The position numbers and the translations under genes were made by a program. Under the pieces are notes generated by a model, which saw nothing but the letters and a program-made list of their open reading frames with translations, was not told the DNA's origin and did not search any database. A stretch of DNA of 64,000 nucleotides from JAJTFW01 sp903922455. GTDB lineage: Bacteria; Bacteroidota; Bacteroidia; AKYH767-A; OLB10. Shown one piece after another: positions 25,564-34,933 of this stretch (position 1 is the stretch's first letter; each line of letters begins with the position of its first letter). Location: contig CALQEU020000015.1 of the NCBI GenBank assembly GCA_943329665.2, positions 13,346 to 77,345 on the forward strand. Reading direction: 5' to 3'.

Positions 25564-26469
25564 CTAAGATTTATTCAACAATTTATAGCGTTGCATTCCT
25601 CGATTCACCAGATAAACCCCAAAAACGGTGATGAACATGGCCATCAAACTACGGTGACTTATCTGTTCATTCAAGAACAGCCATCCTAAGAAAACGGCTA
25701 CGATCGGATTTACATAAGCATAAACAGATACTTGTTGTGCTGGTAACTCTCGCATGGCATACACGAATAAAGTGTATCCAATGATGGAACCCACAATTAC
25801 TAAATACAACATCGACCACCAACCGGGCATTGTTTGTGGCAAAGAGGAAGCTTCTCCCTTTGCAAAACCAACAGCCGCTGTAATGGATCCGCATAAAAAC
25901 ATTTGGAGTCCGGAGGTAATCACGGGACTTAAACTAATCGGATACTTTTTCATATGTATACTTCCGATGGATCCATTGATAACACCACCAATCAAAAAAA
26001 TTAATCCCACTTGAAATAAATTACTTCCTTCAATAAAAAGATGCTCATAAAAAATTAAAAACTGTCCTAAGAACCCAACGATGATTCCGGTAAATGCTAG
26101 TGCTGGTGTTTTTTCAGATGAATTCCAGAGGCGTGTAATTAACAAGATCCAAAGAGGAAATGCGGCGTTAAACAATGCTGCAATTCCACTATCGATGGTT
26201 TGCTCTGCAAGGACAAGAAATAAATTTCCTCCAGGAAAAATAAACAGACCGCTCACCAGCAAACGTTTAAAATCTTGTTTACTAACTTGAATTTTTTTTC
26301 CTCTTGCCAAAAACCAGATCAAGATAGAACCTCCTGCAATCATAAAACGAATTCCTGAATACAAGAATGGCGGAAAATGTTCCTGCATCCCAATTCGAAT
26401 AGCGAGATAGGTGGTTCCCCAAATAAAACAAAGTGCGCCCAGCGCGGCATATGGTTTCCAGTGTGACAT
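25564..26469 (-). CDS. EamA/DMT-family transporter
   Basis: A 301-residue inner-membrane protein with ten hydrophobic helices in two homologous EamA halves, the second beginning near residue 150. The N-terminal half has FIWGTTYLAIRIGMQ and the second ends with PIVAVFLGWLFLNEQISHRSLMAMFITVFGVYLVNRG, typical of drug/metabolite exporters such as YdcZ/RhaT-like and amino-acid exporters. Substrate unknown. It is 12 bases downstream of the LolC/E-like gene on the same strand, so it may end a transcription unit with it. Confidence 0.87.
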   Translation of the reverse strand: MSHWKPYAALGALCFIWGTTYLAIRIGMQEHFPPFLYSGIRFMIAGGSILIWFLARGKKIQVSKQDFKRLLVSGLFIFPGGNLFLVLAEQTIDSGIAALFNAAFPLWILLITRLWNSSEKTPALAFTGIIVGFLGQFLIFYEHLFIEGSNLFQVGLIFLIGGVINGSIGSIHMKKYPISLSPVITSGLQMFLCGSITAAVGFAKGEASSLPQTMPGWWSMLYLVIVGSIIGYTLFVYAMRELPAQQVSVYAYVNPIVAVFLGWLFLNEQISHRSLMAMFITVFGVYLVNRGMQRYKLLNKS

Positions 26470-26480
26470 TGAATGTTGTT

Positions 26481-27725
26481 TTACTCAGTGGCTAAACGTT
26501 GATCAGAAATTCGACGAACAATATTCTTAGAAGTATAGGAGGCAGCTAACCAACCAATGACCATCACAATGCCCATCACGATCATGAAGTCGCCGAGTTG
26601 CATGTCTACCGGATATGCTTCCACCACAAATCCTTCGCCGCCACCAATTTTTACCAACCCAAAATATTGTTGGAGTCCGCAAAGTATAGCACCCATTGTC
26701 ATCCCTACAAAAGCTCCACCTACAGAGATCACCAATCCTTCTAATAGAAAAATGCGTTGTGCTAATTTTAAATCGGCGCCCATGTGATATAAGGTTTGTA
26801 AGTCGTCGCGTTTATCGAGAATCAACATGGTTAATGTTCCGAACAAGTTGAACGCGGCGATCATCAAAATAAATCCGAGGATAATATACACGGCTATTTT
26901 TTCTGCGCCAATCACTTTAAATAAAAAATCATGTTGCATCAGTCGATCTTTCACCGTGAAATTCGAGCCAAGTAAATTTTGCAACTGTGCCATCACCTTT
27001 TTAGAGTCATCATCATTCTTCAATTTAATTTCGAAAGCGGATATCTGTTTGTTATTTCCTGATAAGTCGTACATAAAACGCAAAGGGACTAATACATACT
27101 TCGCATCAAAATCTTGTTGCACACTAAAGATTCCTGATGCTACCATCGATCGTTGAATAAATGCATCGGAAGGATCCAACATCACTACACCGGGATCGAT
27201 ACCACGTTGCGGCATAAAAATATTTACTTGATTCAATAAATCGTTGGGGCGAATTCCCATGGAGTAGGCTATTTGCGCTCCCGGAATCATAAAGTTTACA
27301 TCGCCACTTTCTAATAACGGATCTCCTTCCAAAAGTTTATCTTTAATCTCGCTGGTTTTGAAAAACGAATTACTCACGCCCTTCAGCGTCACAACATATT
27401 GTCTATCCATGTAACGCAAGAGAGCGTTATCTTCTTTCACAAAAGTGATCGCGGCAATGCCGGGATGATTTTCTAACGATTGAATTATTTTATCGGTAGG
27501 CTCAAAACTTCTTCCGCTTACGGTTTGAATTTTAATATCGGGATCGAAGGAGTTGTACATCTCCATCACTAAATTTCCGAAGCCATTAAAAACGGAAAGC
27601 ACAACAACGAGTCCGAAGGTGCCTACCGCTACTCCCAACACACTTATCCAACTAATTACATTAATGAGGTGGTGCGATTTTTTCGCAAAGAGGTAACGCC
27701 GGGTTATGGTCCAGGCTAAGCTCAT
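26481..27725 (-). CDS. LolC/LolE-type ABC transporter permease (FtsX family)
   Basis: A 414-residue inner-membrane protein with one helix near residues 22-45 (INVISWISVLGVAVGTFGLVVV), a large periplasmic MacB-PCD-like domain, and three C-terminal helices (FtsX domain, about 275-400). This is the architecture of LolC/LolE, which pull outer-membrane lipoproteins from the inner membrane for the Lol pathway; the ATPase LolD is not in the window. Start: the frame could begin at a TTG at 27728, but the ATG at 27725 (MSLAWTITRRYLFAKKS) fits the family. It begins three bases after the methyltransferase stop, forming an operon with it. Confidence 0.88.
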   Translation of the reverse strand: MSLAWTITRRYLFAKKSHHLINVISWISVLGVAVGTFGLVVVLSVFNGFGNLVMEMYNSFDPDIKIQTVSGRSFEPTDKIIQSLENHPGIAAITFVKEDNALLRYMDRQYVVTLKGVSNSFFKTSEIKDKLLEGDPLLESGDVNFMIPGAQIAYSMGIRPNDLLNQVNIFMPQRGIDPGVVMLDPSDAFIQRSMVASGIFSVQQDFDAKYVLVPLRFMYDLSGNNKQISAFEIKLKNDDDSKKVMAQLQNLLGSNFTVKDRLMQHDFLFKVIGAEKIAVYIILGFILMIAAFNLFGTLTMLILDKRDDLQTLYHMGADLKLAQRIFLLEGLVISVGGAFVGMTMGAILCGLQQYFGLVKIGGGEGFVVEAYPVDMQLGDFMIVMGIVMVIGWLAASYTSKNIVRRISDQRLATE

Positions 27726-27728
27726 CAA

Positions 27729-28538
27729 TTATTTCCAGGCTTTCACGATGAGTCCCGTGCCAGTAGGATGTTTCATCATCACATCCATCCAGTTTAACAA
27801 ATAAGCAAAGGGATACGTGATCAAATAATAAAAAGGCAAGATCACAAAAAACAATTTCGTTACGCCGAGCATGAGAATAGGATATTTCATTGACAACCTC
27901 CACGAAATTTTTCCAGGTGTTCCGTATTGATAGCGGGCTTCTACTTTTGTAAATCCTGCAGAGCGCAATTTATCTTCAATCTCTTTTATGTTATAGCCAT
28001 CGCGTACATGCTCTTCAATAAAAGAACTTTCTTCGTCGCCATGTACATCGGAGCCACCTTGATCGCTAGGTGTAGAGATGAGCAACATGCCGCCGGGTTT
28101 AAGAGATGCATTTATATTTTTAAAAACTTGCACATCTTCTAAAATATGTTCCATCACATCCACCGAAATAGCCAAGTCATAGCGGTTAGCATCTACGTAA
28201 GTGGTGAGATCATCTACCACAAACTTTACTTTTTCTCCTGCACCAATCTGTTGAAAGAAAGTATTGCAATCTGCCACTTGCTCTTCCTTCACATCAACGG
28301 CTAAAATAGTTGCATCGGGAAGTCGGCGATTGAGCCACAGTGAATGTTGACCATAGCCTGCACCAGCATCTAAAATAGAAGCCGAACGAGGAGCTTGTTT
28401 AATCCAGGTTTTTAATTCTTTGTGTACATGCCATGCTCTCAACAGAAGTAAATCGAGGAGTTGATAGAATGTTTTTCTTAAGAAGGGAGATTTATTAAAA
28501 ACATTCCCGAGACTGCGCTTTATCGGATCGTATTGCAT
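27729..28538 (-). CDS. SAM-dependent methyltransferase with C-terminal hydrophobic segment
   Basis: A 269-residue class I methyltransferase. The SAM-binding motif I is ILDAGAGYGQH (about 54-64) and motif II/acidic end is AVDVKEEQ; the GGMLLISTPSD region is motif IV-VI. A C-terminal hydrophobic segment (LFFVILPFYYLITYPFAYLL) may anchor it to the inner membrane, which suggests a lipid, quinone or envelope-glycan substrate. It lies upstream of the LolC/E-like gene with no gap and downstream of rbfA by 45 bases, so all may be co-transcribed, although a weak TACCTTCG promoter-like element precedes it. Confidence 0.8.
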   Translation of the reverse strand: MQYDPIKRSLGNVFNKSPFLRKTFYQLLDLLLLRAWHVHKELKTWIKQAPRSASILDAGAGYGQHSLWLNRRLPDATILAVDVKEEQVADCNTFFQQIGAGEKVKFVVDDLTTYVDANRYDLAISVDVMEHILEDVQVFKNINASLKPGGMLLISTPSDQGGSDVHGDEESSFIEEHVRDGYNIKEIEDKLRSAGFTKVEARYQYGTPGKISWRLSMKYPILMLGVTKLFFVILPFYYLITYPFAYLLNWMDVMMKHPTGTGLIVKAWK

Positions 28539-28583
28539 CGGCTGCGAAGGTACTAAAAAGGGTAAAGAGGAGGATCTTTCCGA

Positions 28584-28958
28584 TTAAGAATCCGAAGAAT
28601 CTTCAGCAGGAGGAATATCGATCGATTTAAAAATGGCATCCATTTTATCGGAATAATCGAGGCTATCGTCAATAAAAAACTCGATTTCTGGAACGATGCG
28701 CGCTTGCTTGCCAATTTTTTTTCCCAAATGAAAACGCACGGTTGCATTATGCTTCTTCAGTGCTTTTAGAATTTCTAATGGTTTTTGAGCTTTAAAAACA
28801 CTAAGGTGCACGCGCGCCAAACTTAGATCGGGAGTAATTTTTACATGAGTGACCGTTACGAAATGGGGGCCATACCAATCTTTCCCATCCCTCAAGAAGA
28901 GCTCACCCAATTCTTTTTGAATGAGTTTTGCATATTTAAGCTGGCGTACTGAATCCAT
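28584..28958 (-). CDS. rbfA: Ribosome-binding factor A
   Basis: A 124-residue single-KH-domain protein that binds 30S precursors during 16S rRNA 5'-end maturation and cold adaptation. Family positions visible are the N-terminal helix RQLKYAKLIQKELGELF, the strand VTVTHVKITPDLSLARVHLS and the LGKKIGKQARIVPEIEFFIDDSL segment with the Ala-Arg-x-x-Pro-x-[IL]-x-F hallmark. Length is normal. A TAAATTTG promoter element lies four bases upstream of the ATG. It leads a unit rbfA-methyltransferase-LolC/E-like-EamA. Confidence 0.93.
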   Translation of the reverse strand: MDSVRQLKYAKLIQKELGELFLRDGKDWYGPHFVTVTHVKITPDLSLARVHLSVFKAQKPLEILKALKKHNATVRFHLGKKIGKQARIVPEIEFFIDDSLDYSDKMDAIFKSIDIPPAEDSSDS

Positions 28959-28962
28959 GGGA

Positions 28963-28970
28963 CAAATTTA
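28963..28970 (-). promoter_or_regulatory. Bacteroidota -7 element for rbfA
   Basis: TAAATTTG on the minus strand, four bases upstream of the ATG, matches TAnnTTTG. Transcription should start almost at the start codon, giving a nearly leaderless message. Confidence 0.5.
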
Positions 28971-29004
28971 CGAGATTATTGGATAGGAGAATTGGTGGAT
29001 TGGT

Positions 29005-29175
29005 GAATTGCTGCGCCCTGCAGTTGGAGCGCAGTGGAATACTGCCCTGCAGTTGGAGCGCAGTGGAATACTGCAGGGGTGAATTGCTGCGCCCTGCAGT
29101 TGGAGCGCAGTGGAATACTGCAGGGGTGAATTGCTGCGCCCTGCAGTTGGAGCGCAGTGGAATACTGCAGGGGTG
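29005..29175. repeat. 47-base tandem repeat with CTGCAG inverted repeats
   Basis: Units of GAATTGCTGCGCCCTGCAGT followed by TGGAGCGCAGTGGAATACTG and CAGGGGT repeat almost exactly three times, with one extra shortened unit after the first. Within a unit CCCTGCAGT and ACTGCAGGG are inverted repeats around a 16-base loop, so transcripts could fold into a row of hairpins. The 352-base gap between rbfA and the subtilisin gene holds this array, one TCCCGAT palindrome and a terminator. Confidence 0.9.
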
Positions 29176-29205
29176 GATTGGTGATGCTCCCGTACTCCGT
29201 ACTCC

Positions 29206-29223
29206 TCCCGATAGCAATCGGGA
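29206..29223. repeat. Dispersed 18-base TCCCGATA palindrome, copy 2
   Basis: TCCCGATAGCAATCGGGA, arms of seven bases. Same family as 9156-9173 and 34800-34817. Confidence 0.7.
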
Positions 29224-29247
29224 CTCCGAACTCCGACTCTCCGATCT

Positions 29248-29287
29248 AAAAAAAGCCTTCTAGTCATATTGACCAGAAGGCTTTTTA
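29248..29287 (-). terminator. Intrinsic terminator of the subtilisin-like protease gene
   Basis: AAAAAGCCTTCT and AGAAGGCTTTTT arms, with a further near-symmetric GGTCAATATGACT interior, followed on the minus strand by a T-rich run. It begins about 24 bases after the protease stop. Confidence 0.82.
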
Positions 29288-29310
29288 TTGAAATGAATCG
29301 AATTAATGAT

Positions 29311-32300
29311 TTATAGCTTCACCATTTTCACGGTGCGGCTTCCCTTTTCAGATGTTAAACGAAGGAGATAAATCCCTTGTGGTGCTTGACGTAAATCGAT
29401 AATTCCACGATAATTGGTACCAGCATTAATTCTCTGATTCATCATCACACGACCTTCTAAATCAGTCAGCATGTAAGCCACTTGCTTCGCATCTACGCCA
29501 TGTAATTCAAGATTAAACAATCCTGCAGACGGATTTGGATACACATTGACTACACCTAATTGATCAGGTTGCTCAATACCCACTGTCGCATCGATATTAA
29601 TATTATCGATATACAGATTGTTACCATAGCCATTTATATTCACAAACTTCACAAGAATATTTGATCCAATCCAAGTGCTTAAGTTAATGGTATCATTTCT
29701 CCAGTCAGTAGCTAGTGTTGGTACCCAACTGTTTAAATTATCGACCACAGTAGCAAGGTTGGTTCCGTCCTTTTGATATCCGGAAGGAATCCAAGTAGTT
29801 CCGCAATCAGTAGAAATATCTACACGTAATGTGTCGGTAAAGGTGGCATTATAGCGTGCATAAGAAACATCGAACGTTAATAATGCAGATGATGCACTTG
29901 CTAAGGATGTTTCGAAAGTCGCTAATCCATCTTCAGCGCCAGCATTATCATAAACAAAGTTTTCTACGAACGAACACGTTGTTGGATTTCCTGCTGCACC
30001 TGTAATACCAGTTGCTTCTGTCCAAGTATTTGTTCCTCCGGCATCTTCAATATCCCATCCAGCAGGCGGGAATACTCCGCTTTGGAAATCTTCGATAATT
30101 GGAGCTGCGAAAGCAGGTAATATAGTGATGAATGAAGTTTGAGTAACGAGACCTCCACCGAAACTATTGGTTGCAGTAAGTTCAACATCATAAGCACCTG
30201 CTGCATTAAATACCACATCTGGATTTGCTGAATTAGCAGTAGTTCCATTTACAAAAGTTACGGTAGATGGTGTGAAAACCCAAGCCCAGCCTGTTGGTGA
30301 ATTTAAACTTTGATCGGTAAAGGAGAATACTTTACCCGTACAACCTGTTGATGCACTTACATTAAATGCTGGAATTGGAGGAGCGGTAACATCAAGTACA
30401 TTGATATCGTCCAGCGCGATATCAGAGGTGAAATCATTTCCTGTTATTCCTCTGAAACGAATATTAATAATTTCCCCAGACCAAGGCGCTAAATTTACTA
30501 TCCCTTGTAACCATAGGTTTAATTGATTCCCAACAATGGCAGGAATTGCATCATTGATCCATCCTCCTTGAGAGAAAATATCAACATGCAATTCCCCCAT
30601 AGCAGTACCAGTCATATGATACCAGAAAGTAAGTTGTGGTGAAGGTGCAGTTGATAAGTCAATACATGGAGATATTAGATTTGCTGTCTTTCCAAAACAA
30701 GCAGATGCTTCCAAATAAAGGTAATTCCCTGCGGCCGTTCCTAAAGTATGATCGGTAGTTGGACCTGTTCCTGTAGAAGGTGTCGCTCCTTCATTTACGC
30801 GGAAATCGATATCATCTTGATCTAAATTGGTTTCATTAATCCATCCATTCGTAAGACCACATACGGTGGCTTCACAGTCTGAAGCTACGTTACAAAGATT
30901 ATCTGCTTCAAAGTCATTAACAAAAGGCAACGTGGCAGAGGTTCCTCCTATTACGGTAATTAATGCTTTAGCTGAATCGTTATAAATATATTGATCTCCA
31001 GTATAAGTCAACCAAACATCCAATACATAATTACCCGCAAGCGATACGTCAATGGTTGTAGCGAATGAAAACAGTTGAGATGCTCCTGGGTTAATCGTTC
31101 CGGTAAATGTTTCTGTAACAGTGGTCGTTCCATCTAATGAATAGTTCACTGGAATATTAGTTAGAGTACTCAGTCCTTCATTCGAAATTAATACAGCTAC
31201 AACAACAGCAGAATTATCGTGACAATCTTGTAATGAACCTGAGGAAGGACTTACGAGTGCTGACAGATTAGCATCGGTGGCTAATGCACAATTAAATACA
31301 CCCGCCGCTTTAAAAATGGCATTTGCTCTACGTCCAGTGTTTCCTTGAGACGTGTTTGCACTTACACTAAACCAATTGTCGATAGATGGATTTACTCCAT
31401 ATAGAACCATTGTATTTGATGTACTGTTGCCAGCAATATCCATGTACTTGCTTCCTAGGATATATCCAGTATATCCTGCTGCACCTGTGACTGCATTAAA
31501 ACTAAGTTGTACTGAATCTGGACAAGCCCAATCAACCACAATACCTGTTGGTAAACCGATGATGGCTAATGAAGAATCAGATTCATCACTAAATCCATTA
31601 CGAGAGATACGAACTTTAACTTCACCCGAAATTGAATTTGGAATATTCCATGTAAATTGTTGTAATGTTTGAGGTACGGCAGCAGAAATAGTATTCCAGT
31701 TGCCTCCGTTATCTGTTGTATATTCTAATAAATAATTTCCTGTGTTTTTCCGTCCATCCCAACGTATAACTTCACTCTCTCCCGGTACCAGACCTTCGCC
31801 ACCATTCGGATAAGTAAGCGTAACGCCGTCTGTTCTAAATTCCCAAACCAAATAGTAACGTTGACCTAATGACGGTAAGGCGTACCCGTTAATAGTTACG
31901 TTATAAACTCCAGCGGTTGGTGTTGCAAGCGTTACTTGTTCCATATTGTTCAAGCTATCTATTCCGCGAACGGCAGGAGTGGTTAGATTTGCTACAATAG
32001 GCGTTGGATCTAATATCCAGGGATTCCAAACTGCCAAAGAGGGATCAGAAACGGTCATATTAATATCATTCACTAATGAAGGTGCGGAAGCCGGCGACCC
32101 GCCCACATCTGACCAATAAACCATCACTCTTACTTCTTGCACTCCAGCAGGAACAGTGATAGAATGGATATTACTATTTCCTTGAATTACTGAATCCGTT
32201 AAATAACGATTCTGCTCTAATGTTTGCAGTGCACGTAATGCATTTACGCGGCCCCATCCATAAGTAAAATCGGGACCGGGATTTCCAATATCTTCAGCTG

Positions 32301-33714
32301 TATTTAACAAACATGCTTTTACTAAAGCCGCATTGGGTGAAGTAGCAGTTGTTAATTCTTTAAAGGCTTGAAACATCTGTCCAAAAATTCCAGCAACACC
32401 AGGACATGCTGCGGAAGTTCCGCCTCCAACTTGATAGGTGTTGTTCTCATTCGTACTCATTTGGTCTCTTCCATTTGCGCAAATATCTGGTTTCACACGA
32501 CCATCAGAAGCAGGACCGCGGCTACTCGATGGATCTAGCACTTCCAAAGCATCGAGATTTCCACATGCAACTACATTCTTTCCTGTTTTATAACCTCCTG
32601 TAATATTTCCCCAACCTGCACCTGCTCCATAATTACAATTTCCTGATTGGTTATTTCCTGCAGAAAATACAAATTGTAATTGAGGGTTATCGAATAACAA
32701 CTGATCTCCAAATTGAGTGTCTGTAGTATATTCATTACAACCTTGAGAATAAGAAGTAGACGCTATTACAATCCCATAATTATTAAAATTTGCTACTGCA
32801 TCTAAAACTTGAGGGTAAGCTCCAATATTATATGAATATAAATCAGCACCACTCGCCATTCCACGAATCGTTGGATTTAAATTACCTGCACCGCCTGCAA
32901 TACCCGTGGTCATGTCGCCATGCGTTTGACCAGTACCCGTCGCAAAATTGGTAAGGCGGCCTGCGAAATCAATATGTGGACCAACAAATCCATCATCCGC
33001 AACAGCAATACTTACTCCCGTTCCATTATAATGACGACCGGTCGCATAATCACTATTAATTACATTCGAACGGTGCAAACTTCTTCCTTTGGTATCTTCC
33101 TTTTCACCGGGAGCAGCTATTGTATTGATGTAAAACACCCAAGGCTGGGCTGCTAAATTCATCAAAGCAAAATCACTTACTCGAATACTGATCGTTCGGC
33201 TTTTAGGTTCTTGTGAAAGAAGTTTTCCTTGCTCTAACGCTGATGTTAGTGCGGCACTATGAGAAATGTTTCCCTGATACTGAACATTTAAATCAACTGT
33301 TCCGCGCTCATTAATAGCCCAACCTTGGAAGCCTCCAATAATGTTGCGACTAATCTTTTGTGCTGGACTTTGTACTAAAACAGCTCGTACGTTAAATCCA
33401 TTCAACAATGATTTATTAAATCCAAGAGGGATTGCCACCATAAAAGTATTCTTTGGAACATAATCCATGATTACTAATCCACTCTGGCGCATAGTATTTT
33501 GTTCCGTCATTCCAGGTAAGGAATTAAATTGAAGGAAGCGGTAATAATACCCGTTGAAAACATCTGAAGGTGATGCTTCAACAATAAATTCTGAAAGATT
33601 GGAGGTTGCTTGTACCGTTCCACTTTGCAAATAAATGTTGGTGTTTTGTTGTGCGATTGTGGCAACAGAAAATAACATTCCGATAGCGAATAACCAGGTG
33701 TAAATACGATTCAT
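29311..33714 (-). CDS. Large secreted subtilisin-like serine protease with T9SS sorting domain
   Basis: A 1467-residue exported peptidase of family S8. A signal peptide covers residues 1-21 (cut near TIAQ). After a prodomain-like region, the catalytic triad is Asp240 (IAVADDG), His265 (THGDMTTG) and Ser434 (GGGTSAACPG), with oxyanion Asn354 in SAGNN. A C-terminal P/jelly-roll domain follows (about 490-630), then an Ig-like block, a CARDB-type region (about 815-925), a MAM/jelly-roll domain, a PKD domain (about 1120-1200), a second jelly-roll and a type A sorting domain (VNVYPNPSAG, MLTDLEGRVM). It probably degrades extracellular protein at the cell surface. Confidence 0.92.
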   Translation of the reverse strand: MNRIYTWLFAIGMLFSVATIAQQNTNIYLQSGTVQATSNLSEFIVEASPSDVFNGYYYRFLQFNSLPGMTEQNTMRQSGLVIMDYVPKNTFMVAIPLGFNKSLLNGFNVRAVLVQSPAQKISRNIIGGFQGWAINERGTVDLNVQYQGNISHSAALTSALEQGKLLSQEPKSRTISIRVSDFALMNLAAQPWVFYINTIAAPGEKEDTKGRSLHRSNVINSDYATGRHYNGTGVSIAVADDGFVGPHIDFAGRLTNFATGTGQTHGDMTTGIAGGAGNLNPTIRGMASGADLYSYNIGAYPQVLDAVANFNNYGIVIASTSYSQGCNEYTTDTQFGDQLLFDNPQLQFVFSAGNNQSGNCNYGAGAGWGNITGGYKTGKNVVACGNLDALEVLDPSSSRGPASDGRVKPDICANGRDQMSTNENNTYQVGGGTSAACPGVAGIFGQMFQAFKELTTATSPNAALVKACLLNTAEDIGNPGPDFTYGWGRVNALRALQTLEQNRYLTDSVIQGNSNIHSITVPAGVQEVRVMVYWSDVGGSPASAPSLVNDINMTVSDPSLAVWNPWILDPTPIVANLTTPAVRGIDSLNNMEQVTLATPTAGVYNVTINGYALPSLGQRYYLVWEFRTDGVTLTYPNGGEGLVPGESEVIRWDGRKNTGNYLLEYTTDNGGNWNTISAAVPQTLQQFTWNIPNSISGEVKVRISRNGFSDESDSSLAIIGLPTGIVVDWACPDSVQLSFNAVTGAAGYTGYILGSKYMDIAGNSTSNTMVLYGVNPSIDNWFSVSANTSQGNTGRRANAIFKAAGVFNCALATDANLSALVSPSSGSLQDCHDNSAVVVAVLISNEGLSTLTNIPVNYSLDGTTTVTETFTGTINPGASQLFSFATTIDVSLAGNYVLDVWLTYTGDQYIYNDSAKALITVIGGTSATLPFVNDFEADNLCNVASDCEATVCGLTNGWINETNLDQDDIDFRVNEGATPSTGTGPTTDHTLGTAAGNYLYLEASACFGKTANLISPCIDLSTAPSPQLTFWYHMTGTAMGELHVDIFSQGGWINDAIPAIVGNQLNLWLQGIVNLAPWSGEIINIRFRGITGNDFTSDIALDDINVLDVTAPPIPAFNVSASTGCTGKVFSFTDQSLNSPTGWAWVFTPSTVTFVNGTTANSANPDVVFNAAGAYDVELTATNSFGGGLVTQTSFITILPAFAAPIIEDFQSGVFPPAGWDIEDAGGTNTWTEATGITGAAGNPTTCSFVENFVYDNAGAEDGLATFETSLASASSALLTFDVSYARYNATFTDTLRVDISTDCGTTWIPSGYQKDGTNLATVVDNLNSWVPTLATDWRNDTINLSTWIGSNILVKFVNINGYGNNLYIDNINIDATVGIEQPDQLGVVNVYPNPSAGLFNLELHGVDAKQVAYMLTDLEGRVMMNQRINAGTNYRGIIDLRQAPQGIYLLRLTSEKGSRTVKMVKL

Positions 33715-33769
33715 AATTAGGATTGATTTGGTTTTGCAGATGAATATAACGAATACAAAGGACTTTTAT

Positions 33770-33799
33770 AAATAGACAAGATGCATAATCTGTCTATTT
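33770..33799. promoter_or_regulatory. Inverted repeat upstream of the protease gene
   Basis: AAATAGACA and TGTCTATTT are separated by 12 bases, centred about 70 bases upstream of the protease ATG. It could be an operator. The rest of the 413-base gap to rsmI (33715-34127) is AT-rich with no gene. Confidence 0.35.
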
Positions 33800-34127
33800 G
33801 CAAAATATTCCTTTGAGACCACACGAAAGTAAAAAGAATAATCCATTCTCTTTCAAAAGATTTTCCTGTGGAGAAATTATTGCTTTAAAATACTATCAAA
33901 TCTTTTAACCTCGCCTTTCTACAGAATGTGAAACACGATACCCTGTCCTGTTCAAGGGTGTGAATCAAGATAACTAAAGATACAACAAACAACAAATACC
34001 TATAAGCAGATTAAAAATCTATACTTTCAATAATCGCTAACTTCTTAAAAATCAATGCGTGAATGCCCTCTACAATGCAACAGCGGGTTTAATTCCAATT
34101 AATCTGCCACCTTTGCGCTCGTAAAAT

Positions 34128-34793
34128 ATGCTCACACTTGTCCCTACACCCATTGGAAATTTGCAAGATATTACCTTGCGGGCATTAGCTGTTTTGAAAG
34201 AAGCCGACATCATTTTGGCGGAAGACACGCGCACCAGCAAGGTTTTACTCAACCATTTTGGAATTGATAAACGCGTTTTATCACATCATCAACATAACGA
34301 ACACGCCGCACTTTCAGAGTTAATACGTTTTATGAAAGAAGGTCAAAAAATTGCGATGGTAAGCGATGCAGGAACACCGGGCATCAGTGATCCCGGATTT
34401 TTATTAGTACGTGAATGCATCAAAGAAGAAATTCCAGTTTTATGTTTGCCGGGCGCTACGGCTTTTGTTCCAGCATTAGTGATGAGTGGATTGCCTTGTG
34501 ATCGATTTGTTTTCGAAGGATTTCTTCCTCAGAAAAAAGGTAGGCAAACGCGATTGCTCGCATTAAAAGAAGAAAACAGAACTATGATTTTTTACGAAAG
34601 TCCATTTCGATTAATCAAGCTCATTGATGAATGCATTCTCCATTTTGGCGAAGAGCGCATGGCGTCCGTATCTCGTGAAATATCGAAGATGTTTGAAGAA
34701 ACAAAACGTGGAACACTTTTGTCATTAAAAAATTATTTTGAAACAAAAGGCGTGAAAGGTGAGATTGTGATGGTGGTGGAGGGGGTGAAATAA
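34128..34793 (+). CDS. rsmI: 16S rRNA (cytidine-1402-2'-O)-methyltransferase
   Basis: A 221-residue tetrapyrrole-methylase-fold enzyme that methylates the ribose of C1402 in the decoding centre. Clear signatures are LVPTPIGNLQDITLRAL at the N-terminus, LAEDTRTSKVLLNHF, the SAM-site loop SDAGTPGISDPG (79-90), LPGATAFVPALVMSGLP and FEGFLPQKKG. The usual C-terminal RsmI extension is short, so the protein is near the lower end of family length (Bacteroidota forms are commonly about 220-240). It is followed by a plus-strand membrane protein after 140 bases. Confidence 0.95.
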   Translation: MLTLVPTPIGNLQDITLRALAVLKEADIILAEDTRTSKVLLNHFGIDKRVLSHHQHNEHAALSELIRFMKEGQKIAMVSDAGTPGISDPGFLLVRECIKEEIPVLCLPGATAFVPALVMSGLPCDRFVFEGFLPQKKGRQTRLLALKEENRTMIFYESPFRLIKLIDECILHFGEERMASVSREISKMFEETKRGTLLSLKNYFETKGVKGEIVMVVEGVK

Positions 34794-34799
34794 ATTCAG

Positions 34800-34817
34800 T
34801 CCCGATAGCGTTCGGGA
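34800..34817. repeat. Dispersed 18-base TCCCGATA palindrome, copy 3
   Basis: TCCCGATAGCGTTCGGGA, arms of six bases, six bases after the rsmI stop. It could add a weak terminator. Same family as copies at 9.2 and 29.2 kb. Confidence 0.7.
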
Positions 34818-34933
34818 TATGAATGCAGAATTGGGACTTGAATTGGCCTTTTCCTTCATTAATTCGATAAATAAAACGCAAATTCCTTTTCTACATTAAA
34901 AATTCATTACTTTCATCCCCACAATCATTCACG

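Noticed and set aside
28936..29267. Overlapping 93-99-codon frames in both directions over the 47-base repeat
   Set aside because: They are translated tandem repeats (runs of FHCAPTAGRS-like text) without a start signal or homology.
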